Of a stretch of DNA of 64,000 bases, positions 32,822 to 41,557 are shown one piece after another (positions within the stretch are counted from its first letter, which is position 1; every line of letters starts with the position of its first letter). The DNA is from Candidatus Viridilinea mediisalina (GTDB taxonomy: Bacteria; Chloroflexota; Chloroflexia; Chloroflexales; Chloroflexaceae): assembly GCF_002532535.1 (NCBI RefSeq), contig NZ_NQWI01000011.1:1-64000 (forward strand), written 5' to 3'. The position numbers and the translations under genes are program-made. A model generated the notes under the pieces. The model was given only the letters and a program-made list of their open reading frames with translations. It searched no databases and was not told where the DNA came from.

Positions 32822-34360
32822 ATGCACACCGACGCCCCCCCATTGATCATTGGCGGTGGTTTAGCAGGCTTGACGGCAGCACTCTCATTGGCCGAGCGCG
32901 ATTTGCAACCGCTGCTGCTTGAGGCGAAACCCCGCTTAGGGGGGCGGATCGCGGGCGCAGAAACTGTGACGCTTGATGGCCCTGGGGGGCCGTGGCATTT
33001 TCCGGCAGAACATGGCATCCATGCGCTCTGGGGCCAATACCATAATCTGCGCATGCTCTTGCGCCGTTTGGGCCTCCGCGAGACCTTGGTACCTGCACGC
33101 CACGAGGATTGGGTGCATGGCGAGGCTGGTCGTGTGCTGCGGGCGGAGGCAGGCAGTGCGGTACGCCGCAGTCTCTTTCCGGCCCCGTTGCACTACATCG
33201 CCCTGCTGTTCCGTCCGCGCTTCTTGGCCATGATGACACCCTTCGATTTTTTGGGGCTGCCGCGTGTCACCGGCAGCCTCTACCTGGCGCTGGCCTACGA
33301 TCCCCTCTGTGAGCCGACGCCACTGGGCGAGCGCACGGTTGCCGAACTCTTTGCCGCTTGGCCCCCGCGCATGAGCGCCTTTATCTCGGCGCTCATGCGC
33401 AGCGGCCTTGCTGCCCGTCCTGAAGAGGTGCCTTTGAGTGGCTTTTTGGCCTTCTTGCGCTTCTATACGCTGCTGCGCCGCGATGCATGGGCCTTCTCCT
33501 ACCTGCCCGATGAGATCGAAAGCGCCCTGCTGAGCCCCTTGACCAATGCGATCCGTGATGCTGGTGGTACGCTCCGCACCAATGCGTGCGTCACTCGCTT
33601 GGAGCGTTCTGCAGAACAGTGGGAGGTGTATTGGCAGGATGAAGCGGGCAACCAACAGTCTACGCGCACGCCCCATGTGGTGCTGGCACTTGATGCGCCC
33701 GCTGCCAAGGCGTTGCTTACCGGCAGCCCAACGACGGCCAGCGCAGCACAGCAACTCACCTTTCCCCAGGGCCTCGAAACGGGCGTGGTGCGGCTCTGGT
33801 TTAGCCGCGTCCCCAGCGCCGGAGCCGAATCGGGCATCTGTAGTGGCAACCTGAGCATAGACAACTTCTTCTGGCTGCACCATTTCCAGCGCGGCGCAGC
33901 GGCGTGGCATCGCGCTACAGGTGGCAGCGTCGTTGAAGCCCATATCTACGGGCCGCCCGAAGTCTTAGCGCAGCCCGATGCAACCTTATTGGCCCAGGCG
34001 ATCACCGATCTCCAGCGCATCCACCCGGAGTTGCGTGGCAGCCTCATCCACCAGACGATCCAGCGCAACGATCCGAGCCACACCCGTTTTGGTGCAGGCT
34101 TCGACGAGCGCCACCTGGGGGTCACCAGCCCATGGCCGGGCCTCTGCTGCTGCGGCGACTGGCTGCGCTACCCCCACCCCGCACTCTTTCTCGAACGCGC
34201 CTGCGTCACCGGCCTTGCCGCCGCCAACAGCGTCCTCGCCGCCCACCGCATCCCCGCCTGGCCCATTCTACCCGCCACCCCACCCGAAGCCCCCGCCCGC
34301 ATGCTCGAACATGGACTGCGGGGCGTGCGCCGCTGGGCCGCACGGCGCAAGGCATCATAG
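32822..34360 (+). CDS. FAD-dependent oxidoreductase, carotene desaturase/amine oxidase family
   Basis: 512 residues from MHTDAPPLIIGGG. The N-terminal dinucleotide-binding motif (IIGGGLAGLTAALSLAE..LLLEAKPRLGGRI) and the C-terminal FAD-contact region are typical of phytoene/zeta-carotene desaturase-like proteins. The frame upstream of 32822 only translates the octamer repeat. It may act on a carotenoid or another hydrophobic substrate; carotenoid genes are not seen nearby. C-terminal tail after about 480 is Pro/Arg-rich. Confidence 0.8.
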   Translation: MHTDAPPLIIGGGLAGLTAALSLAERDLQPLLLEAKPRLGGRIAGAETVTLDGPGGPWHFPAEHGIHALWGQYHNLRMLLRRLGLRETLVPARHEDWVHGEAGRVLRAEAGSAVRRSLFPAPLHYIALLFRPRFLAMMTPFDFLGLPRVTGSLYLALAYDPLCEPTPLGERTVAELFAAWPPRMSAFISALMRSGLAARPEEVPLSGFLAFLRFYTLLRRDAWAFSYLPDEIESALLSPLTNAIRDAGGTLRTNACVTRLERSAEQWEVYWQDEAGNQQSTRTPHVVLALDAPAAKALLTGSPTTASAAQQLTFPQGLETGVVRLWFSRVPSAGAESGICSGNLSIDNFFWLHHFQRGAAAWHRATGGSVVEAHIYGPPEVLAQPDATLLAQAITDLQRIHPELRGSLIHQTIQRNDPSHTRFGAGFDERHLGVTSPWPGLCCCGDWLRYPHPALFLERACVTGLAAANSVLAAHRIPAWPILPATPPEAPARMLEHGLRGVRRWAARRKAS

Positions 34361-34440
34361 AGGTGTTATTCGGGATGGTTCGTAGCCACGTTACCGTTTG
34401 CGATGACGCGAGTTAGTCCAGAGACACTGGAACCACATTG

Positions 34441-36543
34441 ATGGCGCATGACACCTTCACCCACGCTCTAGCGCTCCTGCGTACAGCTTTGGCTGATCCA
34501 CAAGCCGAATTCCGGTTGGGGCAATGGGAAGCTATCGAGCTTCTTGTTGACCAACGAGCCCGCTTGCTTGTTGTTGAGCGAACCGGCTGGGGTAAAAGCC
34601 TCGTCTACTTCATGGCTACCCGGCTACTCCGTGAGCGTGGCGCTGGCCCGACGTTACTCATCTCGCCATTGTTGGCACTGATGCGTAACCAGATCCTTGC
34701 CGCAGGACGTCTGGGAGTGCGGGCTGAAACAGTGAACTCTACAAACAGAGAGGCTTGGGAGCAGGTGGTCGGACGGTTGCATGCCAACCAGATTGACGTG
34801 CTGCTGATCTCACCTGAGCGACTTGCGAACGAGCTTTTCCGTGAGCATTACCTATTGCCAATTGCCGCCAGCATTGGCCTCTTTGTTGTTGACGAGGCTC
34901 ACTGTATCTCCGATTGGGGTCACGATTTCCGCCCCGATTACCGCCGCATTGTGCGTGTGCTCCAGGCTCTGCCAAGGAATATCCCCATTGTTGCCACGAC
35001 TGCAACTGCAAATGATCGTGTCGTGCGCGATGTAGTTGAGCAAATTGGCCCCGGAGTTAAGTTAATCCGAGGACCACTAACGCGGGCAAGCCTCTCGCTC
35101 CAGAACATCCATCTTCCTAGCCAAGCGGCTAGGCTAGCCTGGCTGGCCGAGCATCTGCCGAAGATTGTGGGGAGTGGCATCATCTATGCGCTCACGAAGA
35201 AAGATACCGAGCATATTGCCCAATGGCTGCAGATGCAGGGTATTATTGCCATGGCATACCATGCAGAGATCGAGCACGAACAACGCGTGGCACTCGAAGA
35301 GCAGTTGCTCTGTAACCAGATTAAGGCTTTGGTGGCGACGTCATCTCTGGGCATGGGTTTTGATAAGCCCGACCTGGGCTTCGTCATTCACTTCCATCGT
35401 CCCGGATCAGTCGTCCACTATTACCAGCAGGTCGGTCGTGCCGGACGTGCGCTTGAACACGCTTATGGGATCATGTTGAGCGGCGACGATGACGACGAAA
35501 TCATTGACTACTTCATTACTACGGCATTCCCTCCCGATGCCCACATCGCCGAGGTACTGGCACAACTTGATGCAACCGACAATGGGTTAACCATCACAGA
35601 GCTTGAGCAACGCCTAAATCTACGCCGATCGCATATCACGCACGTTCTCAAACTCCTCTCGATCGAGACTCCCTCGCCAGTGAGTGAGCAACGAGGGCGC
35701 TGGTACCTCAATCCGATTAACTATGTCCCTGACCAAGAGCGGATCCAGCGGATCATGCAACAGCGCCGTGAAGAGCAACAGCGCATGCGTGATTATCTTC
35801 ATACCCGCGAGTGCCTGATGTATTTCCTTGGACGTGAGTTGAACGATCCTGCTATAGCCGCGTGTGGCCGTTGTGTGAGTTGTGTTGGGCAACCACTATT
35901 GCCTACGCACCACTCGATACCCCTAGCTGCGCAGGCAGCAGGCTTCCTGCGACGCCTTGATCAGCCAATCGAGCCGCGCAAACTATGGCCTGGCACAGCT
36001 CTTGTGTCAGTGTACAACTGGAAGGGCAACATTCCCGCCCGCCTCAAGGCAGAGGAGGGGCGGACGCTCTGCCTCTGGGGTGATGCAGGCTGGGGCGAGC
36101 TCGTTCGCAAGGGCAAGCAGCATGACGGCAGATTCGCCGATGAGTTGGTGCATGGTGCCAATGAACTGATCACGCAGCGCTGGCAACCTGATCCAATGCC
36201 CACATGGGTGACTTGCGTTCCATCACAGCGCCACCCCTCACTGGTATCTGATTTCGCCCAACAGTTGGCTCATGCCCTCGGCTTGCCGTTCGTTCCAGTG
36301 GTGCGGCGAATTCGTTCAACCGAATCGCAAAAACTGATGTGCAACAGCTACCAGCAGGCGCACAATCTTGCTGGTGCATTCACTATTGATGCTTGGTCAC
36401 ATCTTGCCGAGCCAGTGCTTCTGATTGACGACATCGTCGATTCACGCTGGACATTCACAATTCTTGCGGCGTTGCTGCGCGAGGCTGGTAGTGGGCCAGT
36501 TTATCCCTTCGCGCTGGCCCAGGTGCTTGCCAAGGATGATTAG
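34441..36543 (+). CDS. RecQ-family helicase fused to a C-terminal phosphoribosyltransferase-like domain
   Basis: 700 residues. The helicase part (about 20-490) has FRLGQWEAI (Q-motif-like), TGWGKS (49-53 region), VVDEAHCISDWGHDFRPDYRR, ATTATAN, QVGRAGRALEHAYGIML, and a RecQ-type zinc site with cysteines in RECLMYF and CGRCVSC. Residues about 590-695 resemble a ComF-type phosphoribosyltransferase with the PRPP-loop-like segment EPVLLIDDIVDSRWTFTILA. The ATG at 34441 is preferred over TTG at 34438. A DprA-like gene follows after 91 bp. The pair uses codons and base composition somewhat unlike its neighbours and ends near a tRNA. The combination recalls toxin-antitoxin or phage-defence modules of the PsyrTA type (from memory), rather than housekeeping RecQ. 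Confidence 0.87.
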   Translation: MAHDTFTHALALLRTALADPQAEFRLGQWEAIELLVDQRARLLVVERTGWGKSLVYFMATRLLRERGAGPTLLISPLLALMRNQILAAGRLGVRAETVNSTNREAWEQVVGRLHANQIDVLLISPERLANELFREHYLLPIAASIGLFVVDEAHCISDWGHDFRPDYRRIVRVLQALPRNIPIVATTATANDRVVRDVVEQIGPGVKLIRGPLTRASLSLQNIHLPSQAARLAWLAEHLPKIVGSGIIYALTKKDTEHIAQWLQMQGIIAMAYHAEIEHEQRVALEEQLLCNQIKALVATSSLGMGFDKPDLGFVIHFHRPGSVVHYYQQVGRAGRALEHAYGIMLSGDDDDEIIDYFITTAFPPDAHIAEVLAQLDATDNGLTITELEQRLNLRRSHITHVLKLLSIETPSPVSEQRGRWYLNPINYVPDQERIQRIMQQRREEQQRMRDYLHTRECLMYFLGRELNDPAIAACGRCVSCVGQPLLPTHHSIPLAAQAAGFLRRLDQPIEPRKLWPGTALVSVYNWKGNIPARLKAEEGRTLCLWGDAGWGELVRKGKQHDGRFADELVHGANELITQRWQPDPMPTWVTCVPSQRHPSLVSDFAQQLAHALGLPFVPVVRRIRSTESQKLMCNSYQQAHNLAGAFTIDAWSHLAEPVLLIDDIVDSRWTFTILAALLREAGSGPVYPFALAQVLAKDD

Positions 36544-36634
36544 CGTAGGCAAGATAAGCTTTTCTATTGCGCCGAAGGCATGTACAATGGAGTAAAGCAC
36601 GATTTGAGATGAATGTTAGGGAGAATCGGCAGCG

Positions 36635-38071
36635 ATGACTAGTCATGTACTTACATCCGACACGCAGGCCATCCTGCTCCTCTGTGGAAGTCTTGGCCAG
36701 TCACGTGCACAAGAGGCACCGCTCACACAGGGCGAGTACAACCAAGTAGCACAGTGGCTTCAGCGTGAACAGATGCGACCAGCCGACTTGCTCCAGCCCG
36801 AAGGCTTGGATCGGGTGCAGATGGCTGGTGCAACAATGCCCTTGGGTCACCGTGTCGAAAGCCTCGTCTCGCGGGGTGCCGCATTGGCTTTGGCGGTTGA
36901 GGCTTGGACACATAAGGGACTCTGGGTCATTAGCCGCAGTGACCCGGATTATCCCCGTGCGTTACGCACTCGCCTGGGGAGGTATGCACCACCAATCCTC
37001 TATGGTGTCGGTGAGCAGCGACTACTCAAGCGGGGTGGCCTTGCCATTGTCGGCTCACGCGACCCGGACGAACGTGGGCTTGATTTTGCTCGATCAGTTG
37101 CGCTGGCATGTAGCAGGCAGGGAGTTCCGGTTATCTCTGGGGGAGCCCGTGGAGTTGACAGTGCTGCGATGGATGCTGCGATCAAGGTTGAAGGAGTCGT
37201 TATCGGCGTCCTAGCTGATAGCTTGGCACGTGCTGCGGTCACACGGAAATATCGCACTGCGATCTGTGAGGGGCGCTTGGTCTTCATTTCACCCTTTGAT
37301 CCTAACGCTGGGTTTAACGCAGGCAATGCGATGAGTCGGAACAAGGCAATCTATGCCCTCAGCGATCTCGCACTGGTAGTGAGTGCCACATTGGAGAAGG
37401 GCGGCACTTGGAACGGTGCGACTGAAAACCTCAAGCACAGATGGGTACCGCTCTTTGTGCGAAACGAAGAGCCGCAGCTTCCGGGTAATCGCCGCCTGAT
37501 CGAACTCGGTGGGTACAGTGTTGATCGTGACGTGCTTGAGCGCCGGGTAAGCGTTGAAGATTGGCTTAACGGGCGGGAGTTTGCAAGCAACATTGGACTC
37601 CACCTTCAGCCTATCAAGCCAGCATCAGATGCAGGATCAGGAGCAGTACCGCTGCCGACAGAGGAAGATGCTACACGGGCTACGCAGAGCGTTGAGGCGC
37701 AACCTGCCACTGCCGACAGATGCTCGGCAAGGAACATCGCACATGAGCCTGCTCGCTCATCGTCTCGCATTGCCGAGTCAACCGCTCATCTGACCGAGGA
37801 GCGGAAGCAGCAGTTGGCTCTAGCGCATGGCGCTATGCACGATCTCTTTGGTGTGGTATGGCCCTATCTTGAGCAGGCTCTCGCAAAGCCGCGCACCGAC
37901 CGTGAAGTAGCCGAGCTTTTTCAGATCGAACTAAAACAGGCACAGACGTGGCTCCGCCGTGCTACCGAGCAGGGCATTGTAAAGAAGCTACAGAAGCCTG
38001 TTCGATATGTCGCTAACGTCTCAACATCACAGGTATTACCACTATTCGATACCAATAAACCTGTGTTGTGA
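36635..38071 (+). CDS. DprA/Smf-like protein with C-terminal winged-helix-like region
   Basis: 478 residues. A DprA Rossmann-like domain (about 100-300) is clear: SDPDYPRALRTRLG, PILYGVGE, LAIVGSRDPDERGLDFARSVA, GVPVISGGARGVDSAA, and NKAIYALSDLALVVSA. After a variable linker (about 325-390) the end (about 395-478, REVAELFQIELKQAQTWLRRATEQGIV) looks like a winged helix. Housekeeping DprA is shorter (about 300-370 residues) and binds ssDNA and RecA. Here the partner is the helicase-PRTase gene, suggesting a regulatory or antitoxin role. Terminator at 38140-38177 closes the unit. Confidence 0.87.
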   Translation: MTSHVLTSDTQAILLLCGSLGQSRAQEAPLTQGEYNQVAQWLQREQMRPADLLQPEGLDRVQMAGATMPLGHRVESLVSRGAALALAVEAWTHKGLWVISRSDPDYPRALRTRLGRYAPPILYGVGEQRLLKRGGLAIVGSRDPDERGLDFARSVALACSRQGVPVISGGARGVDSAAMDAAIKVEGVVIGVLADSLARAAVTRKYRTAICEGRLVFISPFDPNAGFNAGNAMSRNKAIYALSDLALVVSATLEKGGTWNGATENLKHRWVPLFVRNEEPQLPGNRRLIELGGYSVDRDVLERRVSVEDWLNGREFASNIGLHLQPIKPASDAGSGAVPLPTEEDATRATQSVEAQPATADRCSARNIAHEPARSSSRIAESTAHLTEERKQQLALAHGAMHDLFGVVWPYLEQALAKPRTDREVAELFQIELKQAQTWLRRATEQGIVKKLQKPVRYVANVSTSQVLPLFDTNKPVL

Positions 38072-38139
38072 TCCAAAGGGATGAATTCAGACTACTTTGT
38101 TTGCCTCATTCAAGCTACCCCTACTCGTTGTATGAGCAA

Positions 38140-38177
38140 AAACAGACCGGCTGGTCAATTGACCAGCCGGTCTGTTT
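38140..38177. terminator. Bidirectional terminator between the DprA-like gene and tRNA-His
   Basis: A perfect palindrome with AAACAGACCGGCTGGTCAA on the left and its complement on the right, with A-run and T-run ends. It can end transcription of the plus-strand module and of tRNA-His on the minus strand. Confidence 0.88.
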
Positions 38178-38179
38178 GA

Positions 38180-38255
38180 TGGGGTGCCTGACGGGGCTCG
38201 AACCCGCAACATCCTGATCCACAGTCAGGTGCTCTGCCATTGAGCTACAGGCACC
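38180..38255 (-). tRNA. tRNA-His (GTG)
   Basis: Anticodon stem CCTGA/TCAGG with loop CTGTGGA, anticodon GTG. The extra 5' G (G-1) faces C73, as in tRNA-His; acceptor GTGCCTG/CAGGCAC; T-loop GTTCGAGCC; CCA encoded. Confidence 0.96.
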
Positions 38256-38269
38256 ACACGCTGAGGGCG

Positions 38270-38299
38270 ATTGTAGCATATGCACGCGGAATGTGTCAA
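38270..38299 (-). promoter_or_regulatory. Promoter of tRNA-His
   Basis: TTGACA (38299-38294) and TACAAT (38275-38270) on the minus strand with an 18-bp spacer, 15 bp before the tRNA. Confidence 0.75.
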
Positions 38300-38322
38300 A
38301 TTTGCAAGGCATTGGGCTTCAC

Positions 38323-39450
38323 TCAAGCTGGTACTTTTAGGGTCACACAGGTGCCGGGGTGACCACACCAGGTCAGGGTGCCGCCTATTTGGGTGGCGAG
38401 GGCCGTAACAATCTGGAGACCCATTGAGGCGGTCTGTTCAGGGTCGAGTTCTGCGGGCAGGCCGGTGCCATTATCGGCTACCGTGAGCAGCAGTGCCTCG
38501 CCTGGGCGACGCCGGGCACTGATGGTTATGGTTCCCGCTTGCCCAGCGGGGAAGGCGTGTTTCAAACAATTGGCAATCAGTTCATTGAGGATCAGCCCAA
38601 GGGCCATGGCTTGATCAACGTCAACTTGGATGACTTCGACTTCACTATGGAAGACCACATGAGCCGCAAGGGAGTGAAAGGCGCGTTGCAGATCGGCAAC
38701 TAGCGAGCGTACATATAAGGCCAGATTGATGCGGGCGAGATCGGGCGATTGGTAGAGCCGTTCATGCACGAGGGCCATGGCGCGCACGCGCCGCTGGCTT
38801 TCGAGAAAGAGATCGCGCACATATGGATCAGCAATCTGGTCGCTCTGTAGGCGCAGCATCGAAGCAATGACCTGCAGGTTATTCTTGACGCGATGATGGA
38901 TCTCTTTGAGCAGAATCTCTTTTTCTGCCAGCGAGCTACGCAAACGCAACTCAGCCTCACGACCACTGGTAATATCGCGCAGGATGCTTTGGTGCAGATT
39001 ATCGCCCAGACGTGCGGCAGTATACTGGGCTACCCGGAGGCTGCCATCAGGCCGCCGGAAGACAAATTCGCCCGCATCGCGCCCAGTGGCTAAGTATTGT
39101 TGGCGATGCTCAATGGCATCTGGGCCTTGATCCTCACGCAGCTCCGCATCACGCCGGCCAATCAGATGCTCACGCGCAAGCCCAAAGAGTGCAGCCGCAG
39201 CGTCATTGGCATCAAGGTAAATCCCGGTGTCATCAGTGATCACGATTGCATCCATACTCGCCTCAAAGAGGCGGCGGTAACGTTCTTCACTGACGAGCGC
39301 ACGGGTAAGCACTGTCGCACTTGCCTGCACACGTTCATTCAGCGCCACATTCAGCGCCTGTAACTCAACGATCTGCTGCTGCAACCTCACCACTGCTGCG
39401 GCCTGATGGCAACGATGACATGTTCGACGCATCACGCGATAGCGACCCAT
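38323..39450 (-). CDS. PAS-containing sensor histidine kinase, HisKA_2 type
   Basis: 375 residues. A short Cys-rich N-terminus (CHRCHQ) and coiled coil are followed by a PAS domain (about 55-175, ERYRRLFEASMDAIVITDDTG). Next come the HisKA_2 dimerisation segment LKEIHHRVKNNLQVIASMLRLQ (phospho-acceptor His near 203) and an HATPase_c domain (about 265-375, ELIANCLKHAF, VADNGTGLPAEL, MGLQIVTALATQIGG). No membrane helix, so a soluble sensor. No response regulator gene adjoins it. Confidence 0.92.
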   Translation of the reverse strand: MGRYRVMRRTCHRCHQAAAVVRLQQQIVELQALNVALNERVQASATVLTRALVSEERYRRLFEASMDAIVITDDTGIYLDANDAAAALFGLAREHLIGRRDAELREDQGPDAIEHRQQYLATGRDAGEFVFRRPDGSLRVAQYTAARLGDNLHQSILRDITSGREAELRLRSSLAEKEILLKEIHHRVKNNLQVIASMLRLQSDQIADPYVRDLFLESQRRVRAMALVHERLYQSPDLARINLALYVRSLVADLQRAFHSLAAHVVFHSEVEVIQVDVDQAMALGLILNELIANCLKHAFPAGQAGTITISARRRPGEALLLTVADNGTGLPAELDPEQTASMGLQIVTALATQIGGTLTWCGHPGTCVTLKVPA

Positions 39451-39553
39451 AGGTAGCAGTATGGCATGCTTGGGCCGCTGTGCCGTAGTAAGATCATTGC
39501 CTAGAGTGGAACTCTCACTACTAGAGGGGCATCTTGCGGTATACTGCCCCTGT

Positions 39554-39592
39554 CGGGGAGTGCGAGGGAACCTGGTTCCCTCGTACTCCCCC
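39554..39592. terminator. Hairpin between histidine kinase and GHMP kinase genes
   Basis: GGGGAGTGCGAGGGAACC pairs with GGTTCCCTCGTACTCCCC (one mismatch). There is no T-run, so it may be a repeat or attenuator rather than a terminator. Confidence 0.5.
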
Positions 39593-39639
39593 TAGATACA
39601 CATGTTGGTCACACCCAAACCATTCCTAGAGAGATAACC

Positions 39640-40671
39640 TTGAAGATCTATAAAGCTCGCGCTCCGATGCGTATCGGTTTTTTTGGCGGGGGGACTGATG
39701 TCAGTCCGTATGCTGAAGAGTATGGGGGTAAGGTGCTGAACTGCACCATTAACCTCTATGTGCGCTGTATGCTCAATGCGAGTGTGCATCCCGGTTTGAC
39801 GATTCGTTCGCTTGATCTGCAAGAGGTGAGCCGCTTGGTGAGCGGGCGTGATTGGGATGGGCGCTTGGCGCTGCCACAGGCGGTGCTGGATGCGATGCCC
39901 CATCTGCGCCCTGATTTTAGCCCTGATCGTCCGGGCTATCGTATGACGATGTTTAGCGATGCGCCCCCCGGTAGTGGGCTGGGCTCTTCGTCCGCATTGG
40001 TGGTCAGTATGCTGCAACTGCTCTATAGGGTTGCTGGCGAAAGCTATGATCCCCATGAACTGGCCGAGTTGGCCTATCGCATTGAGCGGGTTGATCTGGG
40101 TATTCCTGGTGGGCGTCAAGACCAGTATGCGGCGGTCTTTGGGGGTATGTGTGTCTACCATTTTGGGCGCGGGCGGGTGATTGTTGAGCCGGTGCTGACC
40201 GATCCGACGGCCCTGCTTGAGTTGGAGAGTTGTCTGATCATTGGCTACATTGGTGATCGTGAAATGATGCGTCATCATCTCATGCAGGATCAGGTGCAGC
40301 GTTTGGTGAAGGGCGATACGCTGCGCTACCATGATGAGACGAAGGCGTTTGTGGATGAGGCGACGCGCTTGTTGCGTGAGTTGCGAATTGCCGATTTTGG
40401 GCGCTTGCTGCACGATGCCTGGGAGGTGAAGAAAGCCTTTTCGCCCCATATTGCGCCCCCGCTGGTTGATGAGGTCTATGAGTTGGCGCGCCGCCACGGC
40501 GCCTGGGGCGGCAAGATTACCGGCGCTGGCGGGGGCGGCTTTATGGTTTTTGCCTGTCCCTTTGATTGTCGCCTCAAGCTAGAAGAAGCCTTAAGTGAAC
40601 TGGGGGTGCAGGTGCGGCCCTTCTCGTTTGTGACCCATGGCGTGCAAGCTTGGAGTGTTGAGGAGCCATAG
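39640..40671 (+). CDS. GHMP-family sugar kinase, heptose-7-phosphate kinase (HddA)-like
   Basis: 343 residues starting with TTG (AGAGAG upstream). Motifs: APMRIGFFGGGTDVSPY near the start, the ATP-binding PPGSGLGSSSALVVS (about 108-122), and the C-terminal GGKITGAGGGGFMVF. These match the D-glycero-D-manno-heptose 7-phosphate kinase branch of GHMP kinases, which phosphorylate a sugar at C1. No other heptose genes are present, so the exact sugar is uncertain. glpF begins nine bases after its stop, hinting at co-transcription. Confidence 0.87.
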   Translation: MKIYKARAPMRIGFFGGGTDVSPYAEEYGGKVLNCTINLYVRCMLNASVHPGLTIRSLDLQEVSRLVSGRDWDGRLALPQAVLDAMPHLRPDFSPDRPGYRMTMFSDAPPGSGLGSSSALVVSMLQLLYRVAGESYDPHELAELAYRIERVDLGIPGGRQDQYAAVFGGMCVYHFGRGRVIVEPVLTDPTALLELESCLIIGYIGDREMMRHHLMQDQVQRLVKGDTLRYHDETKAFVDEATRLLRELRIADFGRLLHDAWEVKKAFSPHIAPPLVDEVYELARRHGAWGGKITGAGGGGFMVFACPFDCRLKLEEALSELGVQVRPFSFVTHGVQAWSVEEP

Positions 40672-40680
40672 GCAAACTGT

Positions 40681-41421
40681 ATGCCCTCCTCTTTCCTCGG
40701 TGAATTACTGGGAACGATGATCCTCGTGCTGTTGGGCAACGGGGCGCTGGCCAGTGCGCTGCTCAACCAGACGCGGGCACGGGCTTTGGGCACAAGTTGG
40801 CTTGGGGTGACGGGTGGCTGGGCCTTGGGTATCACCACAGGGATGCTGGTGGCTCAGGCGGCGGGGAGCCCAACGCCTGAGTTGAATCCGGCGTTGACGC
40901 TGGCCTTTTGGCTGCGGGGTGAGCTTGCGCTCGTTGATGCGTTGCTGCATATGCTGGCGCAACTGAGTGGGGCGTTCTTGGGGGCGCTGCTGGTCTGGTT
41001 GGCCTATTTACCCTATTGGGCGGTGACGAACGATGCGCAACGCAGCTTGGCATGTTTTAGCACTAGTCCATCCGTTGGCCCGCCTAGTGCCCATATGATT
41101 AGCGAGATCATTGCGACCTTTGTGCTGGTCTATGTACTCCTTTCGCTCTATAGTCCGAGTAGCCCATTTGGTGGCAACCTGGAGCTTGGGATAGCACCTC
41201 TGCTGGTTGGCGCGGTACTCTGGGGTCTCGGCTTGGCGCTGGGTGGGTCGAGCCATTATGCGATCAACCCGGCCCGTGATCTGGGGCCACGTTTGGCCTA
41301 TACACTTCTCCCCATCAGCGCAAAGGTTGCAGGCCATTGGCGCTACGCCTGGGTGCCAGTGCTGGGGCCGCTGGTGGGCGGCCTGCTCGCAACCTTGGTG
41401 GCATGGGCCGTAGGGCTGTGA
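40681..41421 (+). CDS. glpF: Glycerol uptake facilitator (aquaglyceroporin)
   Basis: 246 residues with six membrane helices and two half-helices carrying the NPA motifs: LNPALT (about 63) and INPARD (about 198). The Asp after the second NPAR marks the glycerol-conducting GlpF branch rather than water-only AqpZ. It is followed by glpK, glpA, glpB and glpC, which supports glycerol entry as its role. Confidence 0.94.
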   Translation: MPSSFLGELLGTMILVLLGNGALASALLNQTRARALGTSWLGVTGGWALGITTGMLVAQAAGSPTPELNPALTLAFWLRGELALVDALLHMLAQLSGAFLGALLVWLAYLPYWAVTNDAQRSLACFSTSPSVGPPSAHMISEIIATFVLVYVLLSLYSPSSPFGGNLELGIAPLLVGAVLWGLGLALGGSSHYAINPARDLGPRLAYTLLPISAKVAGHWRYAWVPVLGPLVGGLLATLVAWAVGL

Positions 41422-41431
41422 GAATACCATT

Positions 41432-41542
41432 TCAGATTGTAGATGGTAGATTGCAGATTGCCGCTTCAACGCGGGGCTTGCGATCCTAAACCGTTTTGGG
41501 TTGGGTTGGGGCGGCGAAGCCGCCCCAACCCAACCCAAAACG
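41432..41542. repeat. Heptamer repeat and palindrome (copy 4) between glpF and glpK
   Basis: 41432-41462 holds GATTGTAGATGGTAGATTGCAG-type heptamer units. 41492-41542 is a perfect palindrome with 24-bp arms, core GGCGGC/GCCGCC and GAA loop. It ends 15 bp before the glpK ATG, so its 3' arm lies close to the ribosome-binding region. Confidence 0.88.
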
Positions 41543-41557
41543 AGCTAAGGCAATCAT

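Noticed and set aside
34441-36543. Ordinary housekeeping RecQ
   Set aside because: The C-terminal PRTase-like part, absence of an HRDC domain and the DprA-like neighbour make a specialised role more likely.
39592-40497. 301-codon minus-strand frame
   Set aside because: Opposite strand of the GHMP kinase; His/Gln/Arg-rich composition typical of shadow frames.
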